From positions 1,392,001 to 1,456,000 of the forward strand of contig NZ_CP017024.1 of the NCBI RefSeq assembly GCF_014522265.1: DNA of 64,000 nt, read 5' to 3'. Under the pieces are notes generated by a model. The model worked only from the letters and a program-made list of their open reading frames with translations, ran no database searches and was not told the origin of the DNA. The translations under genes and the position numbers were made by a program. This stretch comes from Pseudomonas oryzihabitans. GTDB taxonomy: Bacteria; Pseudomonadota; Gammaproteobacteria; Pseudomonadales; Pseudomonadaceae. Position 1 is the first letter of the stretch. Each line of letters begins with the position of its first letter. This document shows, one piece after another, positions 1 through 8,856 of the stretch.

Positions 1-1055
1 GCCAGGGCCAGCACCAGCTGATCCAGCGTCTGGGGCCGCAAGCGCGAGCTGAAGGGCAGCAACAGGACCCCGTCCGCCCCCTCGTCGATCAGCTGCCGCA
101 GCGACTCGGCGAAATCGGCCGTGGCGACCCGCTGCCCGCTTGGCGCCAGACGCTGTGCCTGCAGGCTGTCCAGGCAGGCCTGGCGTTCATAGTCCGCTGC
201 CTCGCCATGGAGCAGCACGGCGATCCGCCGGCCCGCTACCTGCTCGGGAAAGGCCGGCGGACGCTGGTGCAGGGCGAACCACTGGGGGTAGTGGCCAAAG
301 CCGGCACTGCGCGGACAACGTTGAGCGTAGTCCTGGGCCAGGCGCAGGGCGAGTTCACGCAGCTCGGGCGCGGCCTGCTCCGGCCAGCCGGCGGCCAGCA
401 GGGCGCCAAGGCCTTCGGCCCGGCAGCAGACGAGGATGGGGCTGCCGGCCAGCGCCCGGCCCTGCGGGTCTTCGATATGGATTTCGTGACGATCGCCATC
501 CGCCAGCGTCCAGGGCAGTTCCAGACGGAAACCGTGATCGGCGTCGGGACGATAGCTGAGGGCGGGGTGCCAGAGGTCGGCGCGACCACGAGCCAGGATC
601 CGATCGGCCAGCCGCGCCCGCACCTCCAGGTGCGTCCCTGGCGTCTCCGCGGACCACAACCAGCCGGTCACCGCCAATCCACCGCCATACCAGACCTGGC
701 TGCCGGGCACGGCCGCCTCGACGGGCGCCTCGCGCAGCAGCTCCAGGGGATCGCCGACACGCGGGCCACCGTTGGCGACGCGCACGACAATCTGGCGCGC
801 GTCGGCCAGCCAGGCGTCGCGCAGCTGCAGGGCAAAGCCGTGAAAACCATCGCCAAGGCAGGGACCGCTTTGATATTCGTCGGCGCGCACCAGGGCCACG
901 CTGGCCCCATCGACGAGCACCTCGAGCGCGAGTCTGAGGTCCGGCTGGGCGAGGTCGCAGGCCCAGCCCTGAAGCACGCCCCCGTGCAACCCTTCGATAC
1001 GTCCTTCGATACGTCCTTCGATGTTGGCGGCGCCGGACCGAGCAGAATCATTCAT
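1..1055 (-). CDS. Glycosyltransferase-like protein, 3' part outside window
   Basis: The reading frame is open from an ATG at 1055 to the window edge, so only the first ~351 residues are visible. The N-terminal ~230 residues hold 'GWACDLAQPDLRLALEVL'-type beta-rich segments, which recur in large multidomain glycosyltransferases of O-antigen clusters. The last visible residues (ADGVLLLPFSSRLRPQTL) look like the acceptor-side stretch of a GT2 (GT-A fold) domain. The start overlaps the stop of the upstream glycosyltransferase by 8 bases (ATGAATGA), so the two are translationally coupled. Residues 11-21 are a tandem IEGR-IEGR-IEG caused by a 12-base direct repeat. Role inferred: sugar transfer in surface polysaccharide synthesis; the substrate cannot be told. 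Confidence 0.6.
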   Translation of the reverse strand, partial: MNDSARSGAANIEGRIEGRIEGLHGGVLQGWACDLAQPDLRLALEVLVDGASVALVRADEYQSGPCLGDGFHGFALQLRDAWLADARQIVVRVANGGPRVGDPLELLREAPVEAAVPGSQVWYGGGLAVTGWLWSAETPGTHLEVRARLADRILARGRADLWHPALSYRPDADHGFRLELPWTLADGDRHEIHIEDPQGRALAGSPILVCCRAEGLGALLAAGWPEQAAPELRELALRLAQDYAQRCPRSAGFGHYPQWFALHQRPPAFPEQVAGRRIAVLLHGEAADYERQACLDSLQAQRLAPSGQRVATADFAESLRQLIDEGADGVLLLPFSSRLRPQTLDQLVLAL

Positions 1056-3557
1056 GGAGAAAACCGAGAGGAAAGACTTCGTTCAACACGGCCGCCAGGG
1101 CTGGCGGCAGTGCACTGAGGCGCTGGGCGCCGGCCTCGTGGGCCACCCGGCCTGCCGGGGCGTGCAAGACCAGCCCGGCGGTACGGGCGCGCTCGGGGCC
1201 CACCAGGTGGTGGTCGGAGCCTGTTCCAGACTGAGGACGAGGGTGCATCCCGCCAGCGCTGGCAGCCGCTGCGGCGCGATGCCAGGGACCTCGGGAAGCA
1301 TCCGGACATTGCCAATGGCCAGCAGCGTTGTTGTCCAGGGTGAGGAATCGCCGAGCAGGAACCGGCACTTCAGGCCGCGCTGCCGACAGCGGCGCAAGAC
1401 CATCAGCCAGCGCTGCGCCAGGCCCGGTGCCTGCAGAAGATCGCCGATCAGCACATTGCCCAGCTCCGTCCGCGGTGACGCCGGCTCGGCCCTGGGCGCG
1501 GCCAGCTGAATGACCGGCACTGCCGGACAACGCAGCTGCAGGGACGTCGTCAGGGCCGCGTAGGGCGTCAGCAGCGCCCTGGCCCGCTGCAGGAACAGCG
1601 CAGCGGATTCCAGCAAGGGCGAGGCAAAGTCATCGCTGCCCTGTACCTCATAGGGAATGTTCAACTGCAGGGGCAGCGCCCGCAGCGCATCGGGGCAGTC
1701 CGCGGCCTGCAGATAGCGCAACCGCGCCGGAGCCAGCTGCCCCAGATCCTCCAGCAGCAGATCGGCCTGGGCGGGCAAGCGATAGTCCAGCAGCAGAGGC
1801 AAGCCGTAGCCATGCAGGCGCAGCTCGATGAGCAACTGGCCGTCGTGCTGCCGATGGGCCAGGGTGCAGGCCGGCGGCTCCCCGCCCGCCAACGCCTGCC
1901 GCGCGAAATGGCTGGCCGATGCGACCTGGGCGATGATGCCCGCCGTCGCGATCCGAGGGCCGAGCAAGACCAGGCGCGCGCGCTGCAGACGATCTCGATA
2001 GGACCGCAGTGGATCCTGCCGGCGGTAGCGCTCGAAGGCGCGGTCAGCCGCGGGATAGCGCTCGCGCAGCAGCGCATTGTTGAAGGCGACCCGCGCCAGT
2101 TTCTCCTGGCCGAAGGAGACCCCACCCTGGTGACCGACGAAGACCCGATGGGCCGCCAGATGCCGCCAGCCACGCTCGCGGGCACGCAGGCACCAGTCGG
2201 TCTCTTCGCCATAGCCCCGCTGGAGATGGAGTTCATCGAGCAGGCCGACATCGTCCAGCGCGGAGCGTCTGATATAGAGGCAGAAGCCACAGCCCACCTC
2301 GACCTCGGGCGCCGGCTCGTCGCTCGCCGCCGCCTGGGTGTTGAGGACCTCCAGCTCGTCCGCTGTCGGCAGCGGCTGGCCCTCGCAGGGGGCCGGAAAG
2401 CTCAGCAGCTCGCCGTTGTTGCTGAACGGCGTGGCGGTCGCGGCGTCCGGGCGCTCCTGGACGGTCCCGCGCAAGAGGTCCAGCCAGGCTCCGGCGACCA
2501 GGGTATCGGCGTTGAGCCAGACCACGTCGCGCCGGCCATGCAGCGTCATGCCGCGATTCATGTTCCTGATGAAGCCCAGGTTGACCGGGCGCCGGTGCAG
2601 CTCGATGTCACCCGCCGCGGCCAGGGCCTCCAGCGCCTGGATCAGGTGCGCATCGCGGCTGGCATCATCGAGCACGATCAGCTGCATGGGCGTGCGATTG
2701 GCCGCCCGGCTGCGCAGGACACTCTCGATGCAGGCCAGGGCGGCCGTCCGCCCCTCATAGACCGGTATCAGCACATCGACGACCGGATCAGGCGCCTGCC
2801 CGGACGAGATCGCGGGGGTCGGGACGCTCAAGACACCGGTGGCCAGAGGACTCCCTCTCAGGTCCTGGCCGTCCGGCCACTGCAGCCGCAGGCTTGCGAC
2901 ATCCTCGGTCAGCTGCAGACGAAAGCCGCCATGAGCACCGGCATTGCCCGCCTCCGCCAGGAGCGGACAGGATTGTCTGGCTAGCAGAAGGCTCGGCGCT
3001 TGCCCCTCCAGCGTCAGGGTCAACCGGGGGGACTGCCGAAGGTGGCGGGTATCCAGAGCCCAGCCATGGATTTCCCGGCGCAGCGGATCGAATTCCACCT
3101 GTCCCCAGCAACCCGGCGGCAGATGCGCGAGCAGCAGACCCAATTCGGCGGCACTGCCGGCATAGGGCAATTCGGCCGCCAGCTGTTCATTCCTGAATCC
3201 TGGCAAGGCGATCAGGGCGCGCAGGCGCAGGAGACGGACCGCGGTGGTCGTGCGCGCGGGATTGGCCGGCGCCGACAGCAGGTCGAAGGCAGTCTGGTGT
3301 TCACCCTTCGCCAGCAGCACATGGCCCAGCAGGGCCCAGACCTCGCCCTGTGGCCCGAGCCGGGTAGCGGCCTCGGCCAGGGCCAGGAAGGCGTCTTCCA
3401 GCCGGCCTTGCTGCAGGGCCTCCAGCCCTTCGGATACCAGGGCCGCCGGACGCTGCTCGGTGATGCGCAGGGCCAGCGCGAGACGCTCGGCGGCGGTCTC
3501 CAGGCAACCGGCTTCCCGGAGTGCCTGATAGTCCTCCATGAGCGATGCAGAGCTCAA
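1048..3557 (-). CDS. Multidomain GT2 glycosyltransferase with a frameshift near its C-terminus
   Basis: About 836 residues if the frame is repaired. Order: an alpha-helical TPR-like N-terminus (1-130), a beta-rich domain containing GWALDTRH (about 150-250), then a clear GT2 domain (about 265-510) with VDVLIPVYEG, a nucleotide-sugar Asp in VVWLNADTLV and GYGEETDWCLRARERGW. A less conserved C-terminal domain (GT4-like) follows. The TTG start at 3557 is preferred over ATG 3539 because GGGAG sits 8 bases upstream of it. Near 1209-1226 the frame runs off into a Trp/Pro/Arg-rich tail, while another frame gives a sensible ending (DHHLVGPERARTAGLVL to FPLGFLHE, stop at 1048). One base appears to be missing between them. 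Without repair the protein ends at 1083. Likely builds a surface polysaccharide, as its neighbours do. Confidence 0.75.
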
Positions 3558-3592
3558 GATCGAAACTCCCGTGCAAGGGTCCGTAACGACGA

Positions 3593-3619
3593 GAACCCCC
3601 GGCCAGGCGCCGGAGGTTC
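3593..3619 (-). terminator. GC-rich hairpin between RTX gene and glycosyltransferase
   Basis: Inverted repeat GAACC/GGTTC extended by CCGGC/GCCGG around a short loop, in the 80-base gap between two minus-strand genes. There is no T-run after it on the minus strand, so it may attenuate or process the transcript rather than terminate it. Confidence 0.3.
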
Positions 3620-3637
3620 GCTAGCGGGGATGAGGCG

Positions 3638-4789
3638 TCAGACCTGGCCAGCGATGACCAGTACCCCGGTGTCGTGCTGCTGGGCCTCTGCCGAGCCGAC
3701 GATGCTTACCACCACCGAGGCCCGCGAGGCGCCATCGGCCAGGGTGCTTTCCCAGTACGCCAGACCCGCCGCATCGGCGCTGCGGCCGAGCATGTTCTGG
3801 TAGAGGGACTGCACGAAGGTCGCGTCGGAGGCGCCGCCCATCTTGTTCTGGTACTCGCTGGAGCCCAGGAAGGCGCCGGCGATGGCCGTCACGTTGCCGC
3901 CATTGGCCGCGACGTTGTCCAGCCAGTAGTGGGTACCCGCCTGATCGGCACTGCGGCCGAGCAGGGCTTCGTACATCCGGACCGCGCTCGCCTGCGTTTC
4001 GGTGGCGGTCACCGTCAGGGAGTTCTTGCCATCGGCGTCGGTGAAGAAGGTGACGTCCTTCGCCATGACCACGCCCGGTGCGGTGCTGGAGGTGCTGCTC
4101 AGGGTGACGGTGCCATCGCTGCCGACCTTGACGCCGTAGTCGGTCAGCTTGCCGGTCACCACCACGACGTCAAAGCCGGCACCGCCGTCGATGGTGTCCT
4201 TGCCATTGCCGGCATAGACCACGTCGTTGCCGGCGCCGGTCTTGACGGTGTTGACCCCGCCGTGGAGCACCACGGTGTCATTGCCGCCCGCCAGGGTGAT
4301 GGTGTCGTTGCCGGCCCCGCCATCGATGTAGGTGCTGACGTTGTCGGTGACCGTGAGCGTGTTGCCGCCGGTCCCACCGACGATGACCCGGCCGAAATCG
4401 GCGGTATTGACCGGTGCGTCCTTGATCACCTGCTCGGATTGCGCGGTCTGGGCCGAGGCGCCGAAGGTCACGGTCACGGTGGCCTGGGTGTCGAACACGA
4501 AGGCATGGGCATTGGCCAGCGCGTTCGGGATAGTCAGGGTCACCTGGCTACCGCTGGAGCCCAGGTTGTCGAGCAGGACCAGTTGCGGTGCCACGGCTTC
4601 GCCGTTGCTGTTGTGGACGGTATTGACGGTGCTGCCGTCGTACTTGGTCACCGCGACGTTGGCGTTGGCACTGGTCGAGCTGTTCAGGCCGAGTACCGAG
4701 GAAATGGCTGCCAGGGTATTGGAGCTCAGCGAGCTGGAGGTCAGGGAGTTCTGGACGGATTGAGCGCTGACGGGCTGATCGTATTGCAT
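3638..4789 (-). CDS. RTX-type secreted protein with C-terminal DUF4214 repeats
   Basis: 383 residues, Ser/Thr/Ala/Val-rich, no Cys, no Sec signal. Residues about 157-207 are calcium-binding RTX nonapeptide repeats (DGGAGNDTI, GAGNDVVYAGNGKDTIDGG). Residues 260-375 hold two DUF4214 units (MYEALLGRSADQAGTHYWLD and LYQNMLGRSADAAGLAYWE). RTX repeats without a Sec signal are the hallmark of type I secretion substrates, and the gene lies on the same strand downstream of the exporter operon at 6135-10619, so it is the most obvious dedicated cargo. AGGAGA sits 8 bases before the ATG. It follows the preceding gene after 2 bases and probably shares its promoter, which has a CRP/Vfr-like site. No enzymatic domain is visible; adhesive or surface-layer function is inferred. 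Confidence 0.8.
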   Translation of the reverse strand: MQYDQPVSAQSVQNSLTSSSLSSNTLAAISSVLGLNSSTSANANVAVTKYDGSTVNTVHNSNGEAVAPQLVLLDNLGSSGSQVTLTIPNALANAHAFVFDTQATVTVTFGASAQTAQSEQVIKDAPVNTADFGRVIVGGTGGNTLTVTDNVSTYIDGGAGNDTITLAGGNDTVVLHGGVNTVKTGAGNDVVYAGNGKDTIDGGAGFDVVVVTGKLTDYGVKVGSDGTVTLSSTSSTAPGVVMAKDVTFFTDADGKNSLTVTATETQASAVRMYEALLGRSADQAGTHYWLDNVAANGGNVTAIAGAFLGSSEYQNKMGGASDATFVQSLYQNMLGRSADAAGLAYWESTLADGASRASVVVSIVGSAEAQQHDTGVLVIAGQV

Positions 4790-4791
4790 GG

Positions 4792-5661
4792 TTAAGTCTC
4801 CTGAAGCGCTTCTTCACGAAAGGCGCACATCGAACGGTGGGGGTCATGACCATCCCAGGGAGACTGGTAGCGGCAAGCGTTCATCTCGACGCCAGGGTTG
4901 ATCGATACGTGCAGCGCGGTCAGGAAGGCATTCGCCGGGGCGACACACTCCTCACCGGGCAAAAGGGGTTGTGGCGCCTGACCGGCAAAACCGGCCCAGG
5001 CCTCGAGCCGATAGTCGGCCCGGCGCGGACCGACCAGGGCAATGGCGATCGCGGTGATGGGGAGCTGCCCACTCGGACTGCCGAGAAACTGGCCGGTGGT
5101 GACCGCTGGCTGCTGCACGCCGGCGATCTGGCAGGCATAGGCGAGATCGATCCCTTCGGGCCGCCCGGGCCAGTCGATGCAGAAGCCTCCCAGGGGCTGT
5201 GCGGTCCTGGGGTCGCCCAGGGTCGAGGCGTGGACGCTCTGGATACCTGGCGCGAAGTGTCCGGTCAGCCTGAGTGCGACGGCTGTCGGCCGGCCCCCGT
5301 CGTGGCTGACAACAACCTTCACTGGCGGCGGGCGCAGGATCGCCTCGGAGGTGTCGATACGATCGATCCGGAGATCGATGGTCTGGCAGCCGGCTCCTTG
5401 CAACTGATACTCGGTGATCAGCAGCGTCCCGCAGCCGTTCTTGACGCGGATGATCAGGGTATCGCCCAGCCGCGCCAGGGTATTGCGCACCACGCTTTCG
5501 CCAGGGAAGAAATCGACGGTGCTCTTGCCGATCAGGGTCGGTTGCAGGCTGATCAGGCAGGGGCGCTCGGCATCGTGCAAGGAGGCATAGCGCGCGATGT
5601 ACAGGCCCGGCTCCAGGCTCAGCAAGCGAGTCCTGAAGGTGAAGTCCTTCTGATCCTGCAC
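4792..5661 (-). CDS. Protein of unknown function, cotranscribed with the RTX gene
   Basis: 289 residues starting at a GTG with GAGG 9 bases upstream. I do not recognise the family. It is beta-rich with scattered Cys residues and has neither a clear Sec signal nor a membrane segment. Two features stand out: a hydrophobic stretch GDTLIIRVKNGCGTLLITEY near residue 67, and a C-terminal part with LHVSINPGVEMNACRYQSP. Its stop is 2 bases before the start of the RTX/DUF4214 gene, so the two form an operon. The position between the secretion system and its likely cargo suggests an accessory role such as cargo-specific chaperone, modification or regulation, but this is guilt by association only. Confidence 0.55.
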   Translation of the reverse strand: MQDQKDFTFRTRLLSLEPGLYIARYASLHDAERPCLISLQPTLIGKSTVDFFPGESVVRNTLARLGDTLIIRVKNGCGTLLITEYQLQGAGCQTIDLRIDRIDTSEAILRPPPVKVVVSHDGGRPTAVALRLTGHFAPGIQSVHASTLGDPRTAQPLGGFCIDWPGRPEGIDLAYACQIAGVQQPAVTTGQFLGSPSGQLPITAIAIALVGPRRADYRLEAWAGFAGQAPQPLLPGEECVAPANAFLTALHVSINPGVEMNACRYQSPWDGHDPHRSMCAFREEALQET

Positions 5662-6134
5662 CTGATTAGCCTCGCTACGGTTATGGTCATTAACGCTCAG
5701 GGCGCTAAGATCACCCGAAAATTGTGACGAACATCACATTTATCGCGATAAACCGATAAGCGGGCAACGAGCGGTAACAAACGGCTCTTCTTCCAGGTGT
5801 AACCAGCCCCCTTTCCACCCAGAAGCCCGTGCTAGAGCGGTATAGACAGACTAAAAAATTGTGACTGGATATGTCCCGTTTTCGCTGCATCCCACTTTCG
5901 GCTACCCGGGGAGGCCAACCGCACAATGCGAAGAATGGAGGTATGGAGGCAGGTGGGCCGAGCGCGAGTTGGCGCTTGGGCCAAGGCAGGCGCTCGCTAG
6001 CACGTCCAGGCGCTACGGTAGGCGCTCAGGCAGAGGCAGGAAGCGAAAGAGAGAGATCCGGCAGCCGTGCCGGTTGCACCGCAACCAGGGTGTCGTTGCA
6101 TGGACGCCGACACCCGGTTGCCGCTGCGAGAGAT
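5662..6134. other. 473-base intergenic region upstream of the RTX operon
   Basis: No convincing gene; a 71-codon minus-strand frame here has no family features. The part next to 5661 is visibly AT-richer than the surroundings and carries the CRP/Vfr-like palindrome at 5723-5738. The remainder (about 5880-6134) is the 3' flank of the tolC-like gene, with repeated GGCAGG/GCGCTNGC-type short motifs but no clear terminator. Confidence 0.5.
5723..5738. promoter_or_regulatory. CRP/Vfr-like binding site (perfect half-sites)
   Basis: TGTGA-CGAACA-TCACA, both half-sites perfect, with AT-rich flanks (AAAT before, TTTAT after) as in the CRP consensus. It lies about 62 bases upstream of the GTG start at 5661, a normal place for a class I/II activator. 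Vfr is the Pseudomonas CRP homologue and binds a similar sequence. Confidence 0.65.
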
Positions 6135-7529
6135 TCAGCCGCGCTCGGCGTCTTCCGGTTTGAGTCCGGTCTTGCGCGTCTCGTCGGGCTTGGGCACGGT
6201 CAGCCAGGCATTGATGCGCTGGATGTCGGCATCCTTGAAGTCACCGCTCCAGCGCAGCAGGACCAGCTGGTTGGTGATGAAGTCGTATTGCGCGCGCAGG
6301 TAGTCGCGCCGGGCGCTGTACTCCTGGCGCACCGCATTCAGCACGTCCACCGCGGTAGCTGCACCGAAGGAGAAGGACTTCTCGCTCGCCTCGCGCGCCT
6401 TGACCGCCGAGTTCAGCGCATTGCGCGATGACTCGATCTTGCTCAGGCTGGCAAAGCTCTTCAGGTAGGCGGTCTTGGTTTCCTTGACCACCTGGCGCCG
6501 CACCGCTTCGTAGTCTTCTTCGGCCGATTCCTGGGAGCCATACAGACTGCGCGTCCGGGCGCTCACCGAGCCACCGCTGTAGATCGGAATCTGCAGATTG
6601 AGGCTGGCCGAGTAGGTATCGACGACATCCGCGGCGATGACGTTCTCGTAGGCGAAGTCACTGCGTTGCGCCCCGAATTGCAGACTCAGGGTGGGCAGAT
6701 GGCCGGCCTTGGCCTCACTGACGGCGTACTCGGCCGAATTCAGGGCTTCCTGCTTGGCCTGCAACGCCGGATTGTGATTGATGGCCGACTGCACCCAGTC
6801 GGTTTCCGTACCCGGCAACGCGGTAAAGAGGGTGCGGTCATCGATGCGCTTGAAGGGCTGATAGATGTCCCGCCCGACCAGCTCGGCCAGCGCTTCGCGC
6901 GTCACCTGGATCTGGTTCTTGGCTTCGATTTCCGCGGTCTTCAGGCTGTCCACCCGCGCGGACAGCTGCAGCTTGTCGGTGATGGTCGCCAACTGCCGGT
7001 CGAACAGCGCCGAGACGCTGTCGAGGTTGCGCTGGGTCGCCTGGCGCTCGGCGGTGGCCAGCTCCAGTTCATCCTCGGCCGCCAGGGCGGCGAAGTAGCG
7101 CTGGACCACGTCCGCGGCGGACTGGATGCGGGTGTCTTCGGCCAGCGAGCGATACTGCTTGGTGAGCTCACTGTACTTCTTGAAGCCACGCCAGGCGGCC
7201 GGGTTATAGATCGCCTGGGTCAGACTCAGGTTGTAGGTCTGACCGTCGTAGAACAGCGTCTGGGGACCTTCGGTGCGCTTGATGCGACTGGTGGAGGCGC
7301 CGCCGCTCAGCTGCGGCAGCATCTGACCGAAGGCACCGTCCTGCTGCCCCTGACTGGCCTTGACCTGGGCATCCGCGCCACCGATGCGGGGATCGGATTC
7401 CATGGTCTTCTGGTACAGCTGCCAGAGATCCAGGTAGGCCGCCGGCTCATGGGTGGCGACAGGCGCCGCCTGACCCAGCAGCGGCAGGGCCAGACCCAGG
7501 GCGAGAAGCAGTCGGGCGGGCTTGAACAT
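6135..7529 (-). CDS. aprF: TolC/AprF-family outer-membrane protein of a type I secretion system
   Basis: 464 residues with a Sec signal (cleavage near LLGQA-AP, residues 18-22) and two outer-membrane-efflux repeats (roughly 35-245 and 255-445) forming the beta-barrel plus alpha-helical tunnel. Typical features are LWQLYQKTMESDPRIGGADA at the start of the first repeat and NHNPALQAKQEALNSAEYA at the start of the second. It would form the channel through the outer membrane for the ABC exporter encoded just upstream (4-base gap to the HlyD-type gene). Length and architecture match AprF/PrtF. The gene symbol is by family and position; cargo specificity cannot be read from the sequence. Confidence 0.88.
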   Translation of the reverse strand: MFKPARLLLALGLALPLLGQAAPVATHEPAAYLDLWQLYQKTMESDPRIGGADAQVKASQGQQDGAFGQMLPQLSGGASTSRIKRTEGPQTLFYDGQTYNLSLTQAIYNPAAWRGFKKYSELTKQYRSLAEDTRIQSAADVVQRYFAALAAEDELELATAERQATQRNLDSVSALFDRQLATITDKLQLSARVDSLKTAEIEAKNQIQVTREALAELVGRDIYQPFKRIDDRTLFTALPGTETDWVQSAINHNPALQAKQEALNSAEYAVSEAKAGHLPTLSLQFGAQRSDFAYENVIAADVVDTYSASLNLQIPIYSGGSVSARTRSLYGSQESAEEDYEAVRRQVVKETKTAYLKSFASLSKIESSRNALNSAVKAREASEKSFSFGAATAVDVLNAVRQEYSARRDYLRAQYDFITNQLVLLRWSGDFKDADIQRINAWLTVPKPDETRKTGLKPEDAERG

Positions 7530-7533
7530 CGCC

Positions 7534-8856
7534 TTACTCCTCGATCATCGAACGCGCCATGGCATTGCGCGCCGGCTTGAGCAGATAGTTGAGCAGGGTA
7601 CGGGCGCCGGTGTTGATCAGCACCTCGGCCGGCATGCCCGGCACCAGCTCGCGACGACCCAGGTCGGCGCGGCCCTTGTCGGTCAGGGTCACGCGTGCCA
7701 GGTAGTAGGGCGCACCGGTCCGCTCGTTGGTGAAACGGTCGGCGGAGATATAGACGACTTCGCCTTCGAGGATGGGGGTGGTGGCGTTCTTGAAGGCGCT
7801 GAAGCGCACCTCGGCCAGCTTGCCCAGTTCGATACGGTCGATATCGTTCGGCTGCACCTCGACCTCGACCAGCAGGTCGGCGCCGAGCGGCACGATGTCC
7901 AGCAGGTGGGTACCGGGCGCCACGACGCCGCCGATGGTATGCACCGCCAGGCCCATGACCATGCCGTCGACCGGCGCCTTGATCACCGTACGGTTGACGA
8001 GATCCTGCAAGGCCCCTACCCGCTCGCGCAGCTCATAGATGCGCGACTGGGTCTCGGCCAGCTTGTTGGCCACGTCGGATTTGAATTTCTGGGTGGTCTG
8101 CAGGATCTGCAGCTTGGTTTCCCCCATCTGCACCTTGGCGCGGGCGATGGCCGATTGCTGATCGGCGATCTCGGCCTGCAGGCGCGACAGGTTGCGCTCC
8201 TGGTCGCGCAGGCGCTCGTTGTTGACGTAGCCCTGCTTGAGCAGCTCGCTCAGGTCCTTGATCTCGCTGCCATAGGACTGCGAGAGACCCTGCTTGCTCT
8301 GGATGATCGCCGAGAAGCCGCGGATCTGCTGCTCGAGCTCGGCGCTCTTGTTCTTGAGGACGTCGATCTCACCCAGGCGCGCATTGCGCTGGGCGATGAA
8401 GATCTGCCGTTCGCTGTTGCGGGCTTCCTGGACGCGCTTGTCATCCTCGGGGAAGTCGCTGGTGCCGAAGGTCACGTCGTTGCGATCGTCGCGCTCGGCG
8501 ATCAATCGCGCTTCCAGCGCCTGGGAGGCGATCAGTTGGCTGCGCGCCGCTTCGAGCTGGGCACGGGCCTGGGTATCGTCCAGGCGCAGCAGGACATCGC
8601 CGGCCTTGACGTGGTCACCGTCGTGGACCATCAGCTCCTTGACGATGCCGCCTTCCAGATGCTGCACGGTCTTGCGCGAACTCTTGATGGTCAGATAGCC
8701 CTGGGCGAGCACGGCGCTGTCGAGCGGGGCCAGGCCGGCCCAGAGACCGCCCAGGCCAAAGACGACGATCAGGATGATGTAGCCCAGTCGACGGACCGGC
8801 TTGTCGGAAATCTTCAGGCCCTCGGCCTCGGCTTCAGCGAGATACTGGGTATTCAT
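7534..8856 (-). CDS. aprE: HlyD/AprE-family membrane fusion protein
   Basis: 440 residues: a cytoplasmic N-terminus, one membrane anchor (about 28-48, YIILIVVFGLGGLWAGLAPL), a lipoyl/barrel-sandwich half (LEGGIVKELMVHDGDHVKAGDVLLRL, about 87-112), a long coiled coil (about 115-285), and a C-terminal beta-barrel ending NTGARTLLNYLLKP. It is the periplasmic adaptor linking the inner-membrane ABC transporter to the TolC-like pore. The start ATG shares one base with the ABC transporter stop (TGATG), indicating translational coupling. Length matches AprE/PrtE. Confidence 0.9.
   Translation of the reverse strand: MNTQYLAEAEAEGLKISDKPVRRLGYIILIVVFGLGGLWAGLAPLDSAVLAQGYLTIKSSRKTVQHLEGGIVKELMVHDGDHVKAGDVLLRLDDTQARAQLEAARSQLIASQALEARLIAERDDRNDVTFGTSDFPEDDKRVQEARNSERQIFIAQRNARLGEIDVLKNKSAELEQQIRGFSAIIQSKQGLSQSYGSEIKDLSELLKQGYVNNERLRDQERNLSRLQAEIADQQSAIARAKVQMGETKLQILQTTQKFKSDVANKLAETQSRIYELRERVGALQDLVNRTVIKAPVDGMVMGLAVHTIGGVVAPGTHLLDIVPLGADLLVEVEVQPNDIDRIELGKLAEVRFSAFKNATTPILEGEVVYISADRFTNERTGAPYYLARVTLTDKGRADLGRRELVPGMPAEVLINTGARTLLNYLLKPARNAMARSMIEE

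Noticed and set aside
1812-2984. Long plus-strand open frame opposite the GT2 gene
   Set aside because: Low-quality composition rich in Arg/Gly/Gln with no domain, exactly antisense to a recognisable GT2 domain; a high-GC shadow frame.
5711-5926. 71-codon minus-strand frame in the AT-richer spacer
   Set aside because: No ribosome site or family features, and it overlaps the CRP/Vfr-like promoter region.
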